Positions 12,801-24,534 of a DNA stretch of 64,000 nucleotides are shown one piece after another. This DNA comes from Rhodamnia argentea (taxonomy: Eukaryota > Streptophyta > Magnoliopsida > Myrtales > Myrtaceae). Positions within the stretch are counted from its first letter, which is position 1, and every line of letters begins with the position of its first letter. Where the stretch lies: assembly GCF_020921035.1 (NCBI RefSeq), contig NC_063157.1, positions 248,001 to 312,000 of the forward strand, in the 5' to 3' direction. A program made the translations under genes and the position numbers. A model generated the notes under the pieces. The model saw only the letters and a program-made list of their open reading frames with translations. It ran no database searches and was not told where the DNA came from.

Positions 12801-15800
12801 CTGGATTTTGGCCTTAGCCTAAAGTGCAGAAATAAGCAATTGAGGAGGCAAATAGGGGCATGGAAGATTTGAACTTGGGACCTCCTCCTATGATACCACG
12901 TGAGAATTTGTGAGACCACTGCTAACTGTTCTAAAAGCTCAAGCTGTTAGATGAAGGCGTGGTTAATTATATAAATATTCTCAACATCAAAGAAAAAACC
13001 GACTGATGTGAAGTCCATAGGTAACTGGTCTATGTGAAGAAAAGCAAATTCAAGGTACGCAAAACATGTCAGTTTTTCAAAGACCGGAAGAGAACCAAAG
13101 AAAGGAAAGTCAGAATTGGTGTGTACAGATGTATGAAGCCCTCGTACATTTCCCTTGGAGGCTCATGCTACTTTTAAAATATGGAAAGTTAAACTAGAGA
13201 ATGAGACCACTCTAAAAATTAAATGTCTAAGGTATGACAATGGTGGACCAATGTTGAGTATGACAGCAAAGAGTTCAAGGAGCTTTATGCAGAGAATGGA
13301 ATCAAAATGACAAGAACAATTCAAAAAGACAATATGAACAAAGCTCCGAGTGAGCGTGCAAGAAGTATGAGGGTGCATGCAGAATTATGCAAGACGTTTT
13401 AAGCATCTGCAGTTAACAGAACAACATATCTAATCAATAGCTGCTAGGCGTTGCATATTCGAACTCATTAAAGCTCGATTTGTGGGCCTGTACCAATGTT
13501 TTAACTGCCAGATCTGTCCCAGCCCAAGACATAGGTTAAGAAGCGGAATGGGTCAAGGCCAGATATGCTAATGAGACAGCCCTTCTCTTTTCTAGCTCAC
13601 GTTTTGTCTCTCTCTTGACCCTTCATTTCCACTTGATTTCAAGCTGCCAGAAGAAAAATGGGCAGGCAAGAAGGTAAATCTCTCAAATCTAAATTTTTTT
13701 TGTCGTGTTTCCTATGAGCACGTAGATTCTAAAAACAGAGACAAGCTTGATGCAAAGGCTAGAAGCTGTTTTTTCATTGAGAACAAAATAGGAAAATAAT
13801 ATGAAGTACTGATGTTATATTCGAAGAAAACATACTTTACACCCGAATTTGAACTAAAGATCTATTGTTGTTCTAGACTTTGACCAAAAACTAGAATGAG
13901 AACCACCTATATCTAAACCCACTTGAAGAAGATCTAGAAAATTTCGAAACGTGTAAGGAGGTATTCTCCATCATTGCAATAATATTTGTTTTTGATTGAT
14001 GCTGGGAACAGAATAGTTTTTTGAAGCAATGCAGGTTAAAAATTCTGTTAACTGGGCGTTGGCATGCAGAACGAGTTGGATTCACTCGAGAAGACCACAA
14101 TCGATTGCTAACTCAGTCACCTGATGGGAAGAAGGCATTGTACAAAAGTGGGCATCCCAGTCAGAAGAACCTGATGGGAGCAAGAGGTACAAAGAGAGAT
14201 TAGTAGTTAAAGGAATTCACAACACAGATTTTCTCTCCAATTTTTGCGGTTTGGTGTTGAGGATTGTAGCTGCAGAGATTTTACATCTAGAGTAGTTAGA
14301 TGTGTAGACTGCATACGGTGACCTATAAGGGAAAATCTACAAGGTACAACCAGAAGGTTTGACGAAGAAAACTGTGTCTGCAGCTTGAAGAAAAGTCTGT
14401 ATGGATTGGAGCAGGCTTGTGCAAAGTGGTACAGGAAATTCAACACCTACCACAAGAGACATCACTAAACATTTATTTTGATGTTGTATGTGAATGATAT
14501 GCACCACCTACCACAAGAGACATCACTAAACTAAAGCAGCAATTGCCAAAGGAGTTCATGAAGGACTTGGGAGTAGAAAATTGAATTTTTTGGATGAGGA
14601 TCATGCGAGATAGATCAGAAGAAATTATAAAGTTGTCTCCAGAAAAGAACATTGAGAAAGTGCTCACAAATTCAGTGTTCAGAATACAAAGCCCAGAAAA
14701 ACTCCTTTTAGAAGTCACTTCAAGCTCTCGAAGGAGCAGTCACTAAAGACAAACGAAGAACTGGGATTACATGGCTAAGATGTCTCATCCGTCAGTTGTC
14801 AACAGTTTGATGTAATGCTGTGTACCCAGACAAGAAGTAGCTCATGCAACGGGAGTTATAAGCAGATACATGGCTAATCCGAGAAAAAAGCATTAGGAAG
14901 CTAAGTGACTATTAAGATACCTGAGATGCACCTTAGATATGACACTTTGTTTCATGAAAAACAATGTGAAGTTACAAGGCTTTGTTGATGCAGATCTTGG
15001 TGATGACGTGGACAATAGGAAGAGCACCTTGGTTATGTTTATACCTTAGGTGGCACTGCAGTAAGTTGGGCGTCTAGACTTCGGAAGTGTGTGCCCCTCT
15101 CAACCACTAAAACAAACTGTCGCTATATTCAAAGCTTGTAAGGAGATGATTTGGTTGAAGAAATTTTTAAAGGAGATAAGCAAAGAGAAGGATAAAAGTG
15201 TTCTTTTCAGTGACAATCAACATTGTTTGTCTAGCAAAGAATTTGGTATTTCAGTCGAGGATAAAGCACATTCGACTGAAGTATCATATTCGTGAGCTGA
15301 TAAATGATGGGATGTTGCAATTGAAGAAATTCCTTGGTACAAAAGATCCAGCAGATATATTAACCAAGGGTGTCACCATTGAGAAACTGAGGCAAATTGC
15401 CTCGGTTGGCCTCAATGATTAGTGATAAAAAGGTGCCACTGTAATAGGACAATTTGGGTCCTAAATATGAGTGAACTATTAAAGGCTGCAAGCCTCTAAG
15501 TGGGAAACTGATGCAGTTGTAGAGTCTGATAGAGGAAAATAATGTCAAAAGGGTATACATGAACTTCTACTTCAACTTTGCATGCCTCAAACTCCTGTTA
15601 TATAAAAGGAGGGTCTCTCTTGTAATTGTAACTCCACTTCGATAGTACCATGTGCAACAGCATGGCTTTTCCCTTTTTGATTTTGAAGGGTTTTCCATGT
15701 AAAAATTCATGTGTCTTCTTCTCTAATTATTTCTCTTTTACGTTTCTTCTTTTGAGTCCACTCTTGCTCTGTCCATCCATGAGAAGAGCACAAGCTCTGT

Positions 15801-17380
15801 TACCCCATTCTCAAATGCAATACCTGAAGACAGCCGCAAGCTCACCACTCAACCTCATCCTAATTTACTTGTCCAATGAGAAGAATTTCTAGGGAGTACC
15901 TTATGGTATGCATGTCCAGAGATCAGTCTCAATTTGAAATTTCTTATCCACAGGTGTTACTCTTTCTAGGCATGTAATGCGTGATTTTTTATTAAAGACA
16001 CCAGACACTGACAACATAACAGACAGGTAACTTACAGGATATCTTGATGCTGAGACCCGTTATTCTCAGGTTCCCAACTCTGGTTTGATTCCCATGTTGT
16101 CACAGCTGAAGAAGATTCATCATTGTTGGATTTTGAAGATGAAAACTGACCCTTGTTTCTTTGCATCCTAAGACCATGTCAGAAAAGACCGTAGGTAAGG
16201 TAGAACGATTGTTACTTCTGTGTGTGAAAATAACTCAAGGTCAACTACCAAAAGTTAGATTAGAGGAAGTAACAATAAAAAAAGCTATCAAAAATTGTGT
16301 CATACCTAAGTGCCACCTCTTTACGGACTGCATAGCGAATTTTCTTGTCAAAATTCCGTTCTTTTCTCTTTTCACGAAATCGAATCAGTGAAGCCAGCCT
16401 CTGGGGGACATTCAACCTTTGAGGAGTACCCATAAGATCCTGGTAAAATGCTTCACTAATGTCAAAGGCGAAAAAGACCGGGAAAAGAAGTACTCTTCGG
16501 ACAAGCTCTGGTACCTGGTTTTGGTTGGTGGCTACTGGGACAGCAGGTGGATTAGGTGTCCTTTCCCTTGCCCCGAGTAATAGCAGAACGGCTTGTACCT
16601 GCAGTGTGCAAAAGAAACTAACGCGTGACCTCAATCAAGAAATTATATAACAGATGGCGGCTTGATGAAAATAAATGCTTATGCTCCTGCAGAAAAATTC
16701 CAACGAACGCTATCGAAGATGGCATAGGCAGAATGCTTCGGACTTCTCTTTCCTCCAAGTTCTTCGTTTTGGGGTTCAAAAGATTTCATGTCAACCACGG
16801 CAGCTACTTGAGAGTTCAAATTTTGGCCAAGTAAAGAATGAACAAGAGGCAAAACTACCGCAATCTCTCTATGCTCGCCCAACACGTGCAATCACAAAGG
16901 ATTATCGTCCGTCGAAAAATGTTATACGAGGCTATCTTAACATGACAACTGAGTCTCATTATGACGGACCAAAAAGGCCAATCGAATCGAGAAAAAATCA
17001 CCGTGCGAAAAGAAAAGAACAAGGGATGATGGCTCAAGTCCTACCTTTTGGGGCGGCACATAGTCAAAAACATAAACTTGACCTTGGAAAGAAAGAGTGA
17101 GCTGGTCCCCATCGTCACCTCCTCCATGATCCAACAAAGACCCGCGATTGTCCGAATCGTTTCCGGCATCGGAAGGGACATCCCCTTCGATGCCCTCCCC
17201 GGCGCCGCCGCTGTCACGATCACGATCACGATCACGATCATCATTCATATCATTCCCATTGCTCAAATGCTGTTGCACCTGCAACCCATGATGATGCCGG
17301 TGATGCGCTTGCATGGGATGATGGTTGTGAGTCGGATCCCCAATATCCATCCGATCATCGCCCCCATGAGAGCCATCCAT
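9823..17380 (-). CDS. TIFY-CCT-GATA transcription factor (ZML/GATA24-like)
   Basis: Seven exons splice in frame to about 294 residues: 17380-17045, 16598-16515, 16439-16306, 16167-16036, 10625-10520, 10027-9959 and 9846-9823. Order of domains: His/Asp/Arg-rich N-terminus (an RDRDRDRD run); a TIFY domain starting in exon 1 ([19 protein letters not shown]) and finishing in exon 2 ([12 protein letters not shown]); a CCT domain in exon 3 ([19 protein letters not shown]); a Ser/Asn/Glu linker in exon 4; and a GATA zinc finger in exon 5 ([18 protein letters not shown] ... [13 protein letters not shown]). This order defines the ZIM/ZML group of plant GATA factors, nuclear DNA-binding regulators linked in Arabidopsis to light and cryptochrome responses. 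The TIFY core reads TLSFQG, as in the ZIM group, and no Jas motif is seen. The last exon (SANLGAD then stop) is the least certain. Intron 4 spans 5.4 kb because of retroelement insertion. Confidence 0.9.
11282..11411 (+). repeat. 5' LTR (shortened) of the copia element
   Basis: It begins TGATGGAGTTGTGGAGTCTG, matching the 3' copy at 15509 (TGATGCAGTTGTAGAGTCTG). Both also share the stretch around GAAGGGTTTTCCA and the CTTCTCTAATT tract. This copy lacks about 100 bp present in the 3' LTR, including its TATA region. It ends near TTTCTCA, about 4 bp before a degraded primer-binding site. Confidence 0.75.
11416..11427 (+). other. Decayed tRNA-iMet primer-binding site
   Basis: TGTTATTAGAGC differs from the classic plant copia primer-binding site TGGTATCAGAGC at two positions. 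One of them is a C-to-T change, typical of methylated transposon decay. It sits just after the 5' LTR, as expected. Confidence 0.65.
12696..12983 (-). mobile_element. TRIM-like mini-retroelement nested in copia
   Basis: Read on the minus strand, it has a terminal repeat of about 83 bp beginning TGAGAATATTTATATAATTA, then TGGTATCATAGG (resembling the iMet primer-binding site), a short internal part, the purine tract GTGAGGGGGAA, and a second terminal repeat ending CACA. The two repeats share the core CATGCC/CACGCC-TTCATCTAA and AGCTTTT-GGAACAGTT. Ends follow the TG...CA rule, and flanks GCATC (12691-12695) and ACATC (12984-12988) look like a 5 bp target duplication with one change. It splits the copia gag-pre-integrase region and codes for nothing visible. 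Confidence 0.78.
15509..15750 (+). repeat. 3' LTR of the copia element
   Basis: A fuller copy of the terminal repeat at 11282. It contains a TATA-like TATATAAAAGG at about 15599 and the GGTTTTCCATGTAAAAATT stretch shared with the 5' copy. It is preceded by a purine-rich AAGTGGGAAAC. The exact 3' end is uncertain. Confidence 0.75.
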
Positions 17381-17679
17381 GTTTCTCTGCAGTCTTCCTT
17401 CACCAAATGCAGCGAAGGCTTCTCCCTCACGTCCACATTGCCAGATTCGCCTTCTTGTCTACTGTGATAACCAAACTAGTCTGCCATAAAGCCTTCATCG
17501 TTCGGATAAAAGCCCAAAATTATGCAATTTTCCTTTATAGTCCTTCTGTTTTTCGATGTTTTGAGCACAATTAAATCATTATAAAAAGAGTTGAAAAAAA
17601 ATGAAATGGACAAATCGTTCAGAAAGCAATGCTATTTTTGGTAGTCTGGATATGATCAATTTTTATGTGGAAAAATGAT

Positions 17680-18005
17680 AAATCCTAAACTTGTTATACG
17701 GGCACGTCTATCAATTCATTACTTTTCCTTTCGGTTTTGCCAATTTAATCTTTAACCGTTGAGTGAAGTTCCAATGTATACGTTCCGATCAATTTTCGCT
17801 GGAAATTGTTAACGCGTTGATTCATTCATCGACCGTGCCACGTCAATCGACAACCATCCTACTTAGAACACTATTACGTTGATGATTTCCAACGATAAGT
17901 AAATTGGAATTTTGCATAAAGTTTAAGGCAAAACTGATCAAATTAAAAAGTTCATGACTAAATTGGTATCCGTACAATAGGTTTAAGACCGATTAGACAA
18001 TTTTT
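17680..18005. repeat. Palindromic (foldback/MITE-like) element A
   Basis: The left arm (about 17680-17775: CCTAAACTTGTTATACGG ... TCGGTTTTGCCAATTTAATC) is an imperfect inverted copy of the right arm (about 17905-18005), whose complement reads CTTAAACCTATTGTACGG ... GATCAGTTTTGCC. A centre of about 130 bp separates them. There is no coding sequence, and the termini were not resolved to the base. Confidence 0.6.
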
Positions 18006-18087
18006 TTATTTTTAACCTACGTTATGTTTAGTTGTTGTTCAAAATAGGATAAGACCGGAAGAACGTACGATTTCTAATAATAATAAT

Positions 18088-18470
18088 TGGGATAAGTGCA
18101 CTAGAAGTCCTAAAACTTGTCATGTGAGTGCAAATGAGTCATAAAACTTTTAAAAAATGTAATTAAGTCCTAAAATTTGTCATAAAAGTGCATTCGAGTC
18201 ATAAAACTTTCAAAAAGTACAATGAAATCCTAAAATTAATTACAAAAGTGCAATCGAATTCTAAAATTTTCAAAAAGTACAACAAATGGAAGGACTTGAT
18301 TGAACTAATATGACAAGTTTTAGGACTTGATTGCACTTTTTAAAAATTTTAGGACTCGAAAGCACTTTCATGATAAGTTTTAGGATTTAATTGCACTTTT
18401 TGAAACTTTTAGGACTCAAATGCACTTTCATGATAAGTTTTATCACTCCCAATACACTTTTCCCATAATA
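18088..18470. repeat. Palindromic array of short tandem units, element B
   Basis: The left half repeats variants of AGTCCTAAAACTTGTCAT, then a GTGCAA/GTGCATTCGAGTC spacer. The right half carries the reverse complement of the same phrase (ATGACAAGTTTTAGGACTTG-type units). Each arm holds about three units of roughly 60 bp, so the single strand could fold into a hairpin of nearly 400 bp. Confidence 0.75.
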
Positions 18471-19755
18471 ATATAAAAGCTATTCTCAAGCAAAACTCGT
18501 AATCTCCTTGTTCTCTTTTGTAACTTCGTTTCACATTGAAATTTCATGACTTATGCTTAGCTCTTTGATTCACGTCGAAGCCTCACGAAAACCACGAGAG
18601 AGTTGAAGCTCCTTCTCCTCCATAAGTCTCTTGTTCATGTCCAAACTTTACGAAAGCCGCAAAAGAATTGAAACTTTTTCTCCTACGTAACTCTCCAGTT
18701 CATATCTAAGCTTCACGAAAACGGCGAAAGAATCGAAATACTGTACCTTTCGAAATCACCGAAGTGAATGATCATATTTTCTCCCTCTTACTAAATTTTG
18801 GCATTGTGCGGCTAGTATATCTCGCCCGTGTTGCGTTAATTTGTTTACGTTCTTGTCATATTTCGTTTATGTGACTATTGAATGTTGTAATCAACTTCTT
18901 TGTTGTTAAGGTTTATATCGTCGCTTCAACTTCGACTCCACTCTCACTAACACTTTGGTGGGACGGGGATGATAGGGTCGCTCAAAATGTATGGTATAGT
19001 TGCCAAAGCTCGATTCAAATGTTCGGTTGCGAGTGTGCAAATTTTAGGGTTAACACCCAAAAAGTGTTGCCGCCCCTATCCTTTTTACTCGGGGGACCAA
19101 AAACAACAGCCAGTTTTGATAGCATAAATACTGGAATTAGCGGTTAATATGCATGTGGTTCCGAAGACTAGAGGCCACTAGCAAAGGGCCTGAAGATTTT
19201 TCTACTGTACTTCATCACTAGAGAGTGTACGCACTACTTCCAAACCAAACAAATTTGCTACTTTAGGAAAATGAGATTGCTGGCGTTACGGCCATCTGGT
19301 TACCCAAAGATGGCTTCGTGAATTGGCCTAAGCGCAACCAAATGAGAACTTTGTAATGCTCGTGCTCTTTGGTCTTATGGGAAACTTGCAAAAGGTGAAT
19401 AAACCCAGTGACATGATTCGTCAAATTGGGGTTGACAGATGAGGCTGCCAAAGAGTATCCTGTCTTGGCTAGGCGTCGTTTAAGATAACCGTCCAATATG
19501 TACTCAGCACAATAGTTCTCCAATATACTGTGCCTTTTCTAATCCTCTAAACCATCTGCAACTCACCAGTAAGTAATAAGGAAAACATGTAACAGCCAAA
19601 AGAAAAGCAAATGATGTTATCTGAATTGTCATAGGATAGGATCTCCAACTCAAGACTGTCTGATTTCAAAACTGAGCAGTCTTAACTCAAAAATGAATGT
19701 AAAACCAACCAAATGTTCAAAATTCCACATCGAATTTGATCACGGTATAAAAAGC
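18471..19755. other. Intergenic DNA and likely 3' flank of RPL7
   Basis: No family-supported coding sequence. A minus-strand open frame at 19523-19263 has no recognisable motif and lies where the RPL7 3' UTR or downstream flank is expected. Confidence 0.45.
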
Positions 19756-21161
<1,406 letters not shown>

Positions 21162-21930
21162 TTCCCTGCACTCACTGATGAGATAACAAAATCCAGTCAC
21201 GGTTTCATTTTCGAGGGTTGCAATATCAAATAGTTATTCGTCAAACAACATCCAGCAAACAACATTCAGCAAAATGGTGAAATTTCACAGTGCATCCTGT
21301 CGAATTCATAATCACATTCGCAATCGGAATGTCCTGCAAGCAACTAAAAAAGTCCGGGAGGATGAGCTTTGTCGACAACCTGATACTTACAAGCCTTTTT
21401 TTAACTATTACTAGTGCATGGACATTGGATTTGGGGCAAACTTCAACTCTTCTCCGTATTCAAACCTGAGAAAGAACCTCGAAGAGAACGGAGCCTACTA
21501 CACTCTGGTGCATCGGAAACAGAGGATAAATCGAACTACAACCGACCACGAGTATATCGAGAATTTGACTCATCCACCAACAGCCCGAGCTTGGCAACTG
21601 AATATTACGTGAGCATCAGCAGGCGAGCCACTAACAGTAACAGGGCACGAAGAAAACAATAAGACGAGCAACTGGAAAAAAGCAGGGCAATGACGTCGCG
21701 GGGACTAATCCTCTGACTGACACACGAGTGCAGAATACGAAACTAGCAAGCAGGATATAGCAGGAACGAAGACTACCCATCAACCTGGAAACACAGAGTT
21801 GGTGCTACTCACCGGGTACGCCCGGACCCCGCGGTAGCACAGCGAAGAAGGCGACTCGGCGGTGGGCACAGCAAATGCTTCTCTCTCTCTCGGCGGAGTC
21901 ACTAGGGTTTTGTACCTTTCTTTTATGAGG
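21162..21930 (-). promoter_or_regulatory. RPL7 5' UTR with leader intron and telo-box
   Basis: A non-coding leader exon ends at 21813 (CCCG|GTGAGTAG). The leader intron runs to an acceptor TGCAG at 21166, four bases before the ATG. At 21903-21910 the minus strand reads AAACCCTA, the telo-box common near transcription starts of plant ribosomal protein genes. The leader assignment is inference from motifs. Confidence 0.65.
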
Positions 21931-21963
21931 TCGGAGGAGTAGGTAATCGGACGGCTCCGGGTT

Positions 21964-22172
21964 GCCTTGTGGCCTGAAGGCGTATCTTGTACGTTGATTT
22001 GAGGACCGATTTTTGGGCCTCGAGCCCAATTCAAGGGCTTCTTGTTAAAATGCTAACTGTGATTCCATCTTGAAGTTTGGGCCGAGTACTCCATTCAGGG
22101 TCTTGCCATGTTGCCAATTCATCAATTCCCTTATACGCCTTGTGGCCTGAAGGCGTATCTTGTACGTTGATT
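21964..22172. promoter_or_regulatory. RPL7 upstream region: site II motifs and 36 bp direct repeat
   Basis: TGGGCC/T-type site II motifs occur at 22014-22020, 22023-22028 (complement) and 22078-22083, in keeping with ribosomal protein promoters. An apparently exact 36 bp direct repeat beginning GCCTTGTGGCCTGAAGGCGT lies at 21964-21999 and again at 22137-22172. The two copies bracket the site II cluster. Confidence 0.65.
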
Positions 22173-23572
22173 CAGGGACTTTGTTTGGATCTTGTTAACA
22201 AGTGTGCCAGAGCGTTTATAAAGATAGTCAGATAATACATATTCGACTCACCGTATATTGATTGTGTATGTCTCGAGAACAATCGATGTGAAATCCCTAA
22301 CATTTCCTTATTTCGGTTGCTTTACAATTCTTAATGTACCTCGTTCACTTTTGGAGATAAAAGAATGTATATTCACTATAATTAACCAAATGAAAGGTTT
22401 TGATATCGCATTATATAGAGTTTTTTTCTTTTTTATTTAGTCCATCGTTGCTCCCCTCTTCCATTTTGAGTACGTTTGGTTCAGCTTACGCGAAGGTTTT
22501 TCTGGGCATCCAAATGCCTTTAATACAAAGTTGAGGTATTTGGTTCAGCATTTAAGCCAAAAGTAGCATTTTTTAAGTCCCTTCTTAACCCAATGCAAGT
22601 TTCACCTAACATTGGCATTCAGTATTTTTCGAAACTCTACTTTTAAGGTTAATCGATTTTTTTTTTTCGTTCAACTTTACCTTTACTAAATTATCTAAAT
22701 TTCAATTTCACCCTCACCTTCACTTTTTTTTAGTGCAAATGTGACGGGCATCGCGCGTCGTCGCCGACGAGCTTAGCTACTTCAACATCGTTGCATTTGA
22801 GGCCACCCGACCCGCACACTAGAGTCGAGGAATGAATTTTGTATATTGTCAAAACTGTAGGATTCATCCATGAGAATGGCAAAGAATTTAATGTACAAGC
22901 TAGCGGCCTATCCAAATTTCAAACTCGAGTTATCTCCCATGAGTTTCGTAGTAAAATGTTTAGTAAGCTTGACATTTATCGCCAAGTAAACGGATATACC
23001 CAAAAAAAAAAAAAGCAAGCAGGGTAACATAATTCCGCGGTTCGTTCCCTTGTATATCATAATCGTCATCTGTCTTATTATGGGACGTGGGGATTCAAAT
23101 GGTGGAGAATTTTAAGTTTTAATGCATTCTATTCGCACCTATGATACTAGCATTCTCACCTTTAAATAGCTTTACCGACATGGCCACATGCCTATTGACG
23201 ATGCTTCGATTTTCTTCATGCGGGAACCGTGTAGCGTCGTATCTAGCTTTCACAGTTGTGAGTGAAGTAAGAGCGCTATGGGCATCATCTATTTTATGGC
23301 CATCAATACGCATTCACAATCGCAAGCGGCTCGATCGATTCGATTCGAGTCAGCCTTATTCGGTTCGGTTTCCCGACGACAAGAATTGGAAGCCGCTCGA
23401 GCGTAGTTGGATTCCATTTCTAGCATTGGAATTGCCTGTAGATTCGACAAAACTCAAAACTTGGGAGTTTTGGTGCGGGAAATCAGGGGTCGGCCTCTAG
23501 AGACGCAGGGCCAGTTTTAGAGACAAAGAGGAGGGGGGGGGCGTCCTCCTCGACGCTGCCGTATGCGGATAG
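22173..23572. other. Intergenic DNA between RPL7 and the Ca2+-ATPase gene
   Basis: AT-rich with poly-T/A runs. I see no gene. A plus-strand open frame at 23141-23500 shows no family features. Confidence 0.5.
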
Positions 23573-23626
23573 TTGACTTGACTTGACTTGACTTCACTCG
23601 ACTCGACTCGACTCGACTCGACTTTC
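23573..23626 (+). repeat. Pentanucleotide microsatellite (TTGAC/TCGAC)
   Basis: About four TTGAC-type units are followed by about six TCGAC units, differing by one base. It lies roughly 0.9 kb upstream of the Ca2+-ATPase start codon. Confidence 0.9.
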
Positions 23627-24534
23627 CTTTTCACCGCTACTGTTAATTACTATTTAAGCCATGGGAGGAGGGTGACGTCATTCTTCCTTCGTCGGTGCAT
23701 GCAGGATTCTCACATTAGCAGGCAGCGACAATGGACAATGGACAACCGACGGACGAGCGGAACCCCGTGTCCACATCGAAGACGAAATTTTCAGGACTGG
23801 AGCGTACGACGCCATAATTCCAATAAAAAAATATTTCAAAAAAAGAAAAAAGAGAACATTGAAAATGTAACATGGAACATTTTGGCGCGAAGCTTCGTGG
23901 GAAGCTTCGTCTGCGAAAAAGCAAGATTTCCTGTGTCCTCTTTTCAACGCCAACGCCCTTCCGCTACCCGTCGAGGACATAAATCCCAAGGCAAGGAAGA
24001 CCGTTCGCTCTTTTGGCCAACCAACCATTGCTTCGAGCCGGAGACCTGGAATTCCTCCTGCCGTTTTCCGGTAATCACCTTACTCCATCTTGTCCGTTAT
24101 TATTCTGGTCTGGTGTTTCCTCCTCCTCCTCGGTTCGGTTTCTCTCTCAGTCTGTTGCGGCGTCTGTTTCCTCCTACTTTCGCTCCGAGCCCTAAGCAAA
24201 AAAAAAAGAAAAAAAAAAGGGGTTTTCTGCGGGCCTCCTCGTGGTCGTCGCTGCCGCCTAATGTTTGGCGGATAGCACAGTGCTATTCACGCGTTTGCTA
24301 TCATTAGACGACTGTCCGTTTAGCATTTTTCCGTGACTCGTTTTTGTGTGGCCATCGTTCGTTTTTCTTCTCCGTTCTGTTCCTCCTACTGGTCTGTTTC
24401 TTCTTTTACCTGATTCGTGGTTTTCTTTTTTTCCTCACGAGGTGGTGGCCCCGAATGAGCCGTTAGAGCTTGTTACTGCTGGGGTGTGCCATCTCTCCTT
24501 GCGACAGTGTTTTAGCTTCTGGATTCGATACGCC
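23627..24534 (+). promoter_or_regulatory. Presumed promoter and 5' leader of the Ca2+-ATPase gene
   Basis: This stretch is rich in TCC/TTC pyrimidine tracts from about 24060, as in many plant 5' leaders. The frame used for translation stays open upstream from an ATG at 24346. I keep the start at 24535 because family members begin with a short MS/MT-type N-terminus. Confidence 0.45.

Larger units (their letters stand above)
11282..15750 (+). mobile_element. Degenerate Ty1-copia LTR retrotransposon
   Basis: An opposite-strand insertion inside intron 4 of the TIFY-GATA gene. In element order I see: a 5' LTR; a decayed primer-binding site; gag-like sequence (11.4-12.1 kb) with a broken zinc knuckle starting CWNYERR; a protease-like piece (about 12.26 kb); a GAG-pre-integrase echo ([14 protein letters not shown], 12.64 kb); reverse-transcriptase pieces (14.2-15.0 kb, with echoes such as [16 protein letters not shown]); RNase H/C-terminus (15.1-15.42 kb: [20 protein letters not shown], then [16 protein letters not shown]); and a 3' LTR. 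The domain order with RT after integrase marks it as copia, not gypsy. Numerous stops and frameshifts make it non-autonomous and old. Confidence 0.87.

Noticed and set aside
12696-12983. Cassandra-type TRIM carrying a 5S RNA-like segment
   Set aside because: No 5S rRNA-like stretch is visible in the terminal repeats.
16660-17467. Plus-strand open frames opposite the GATA gene's first exon and first intron
   Set aside because: They overlap the TIFY exon and its intron in antisense; their composition mirrors His/Asp/Arg-rich coding of the minus strand.
18088-18470. CRISPR array
   Set aside because: Repeats are degenerate, change orientation at the centre and lack uniform spacers; this is plant nuclear DNA.
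23141-23500. 119-codon open frame upstream of the Ca2+-ATPase gene
   Set aside because: No family resemblance, low-complexity surroundings and no exon partner.
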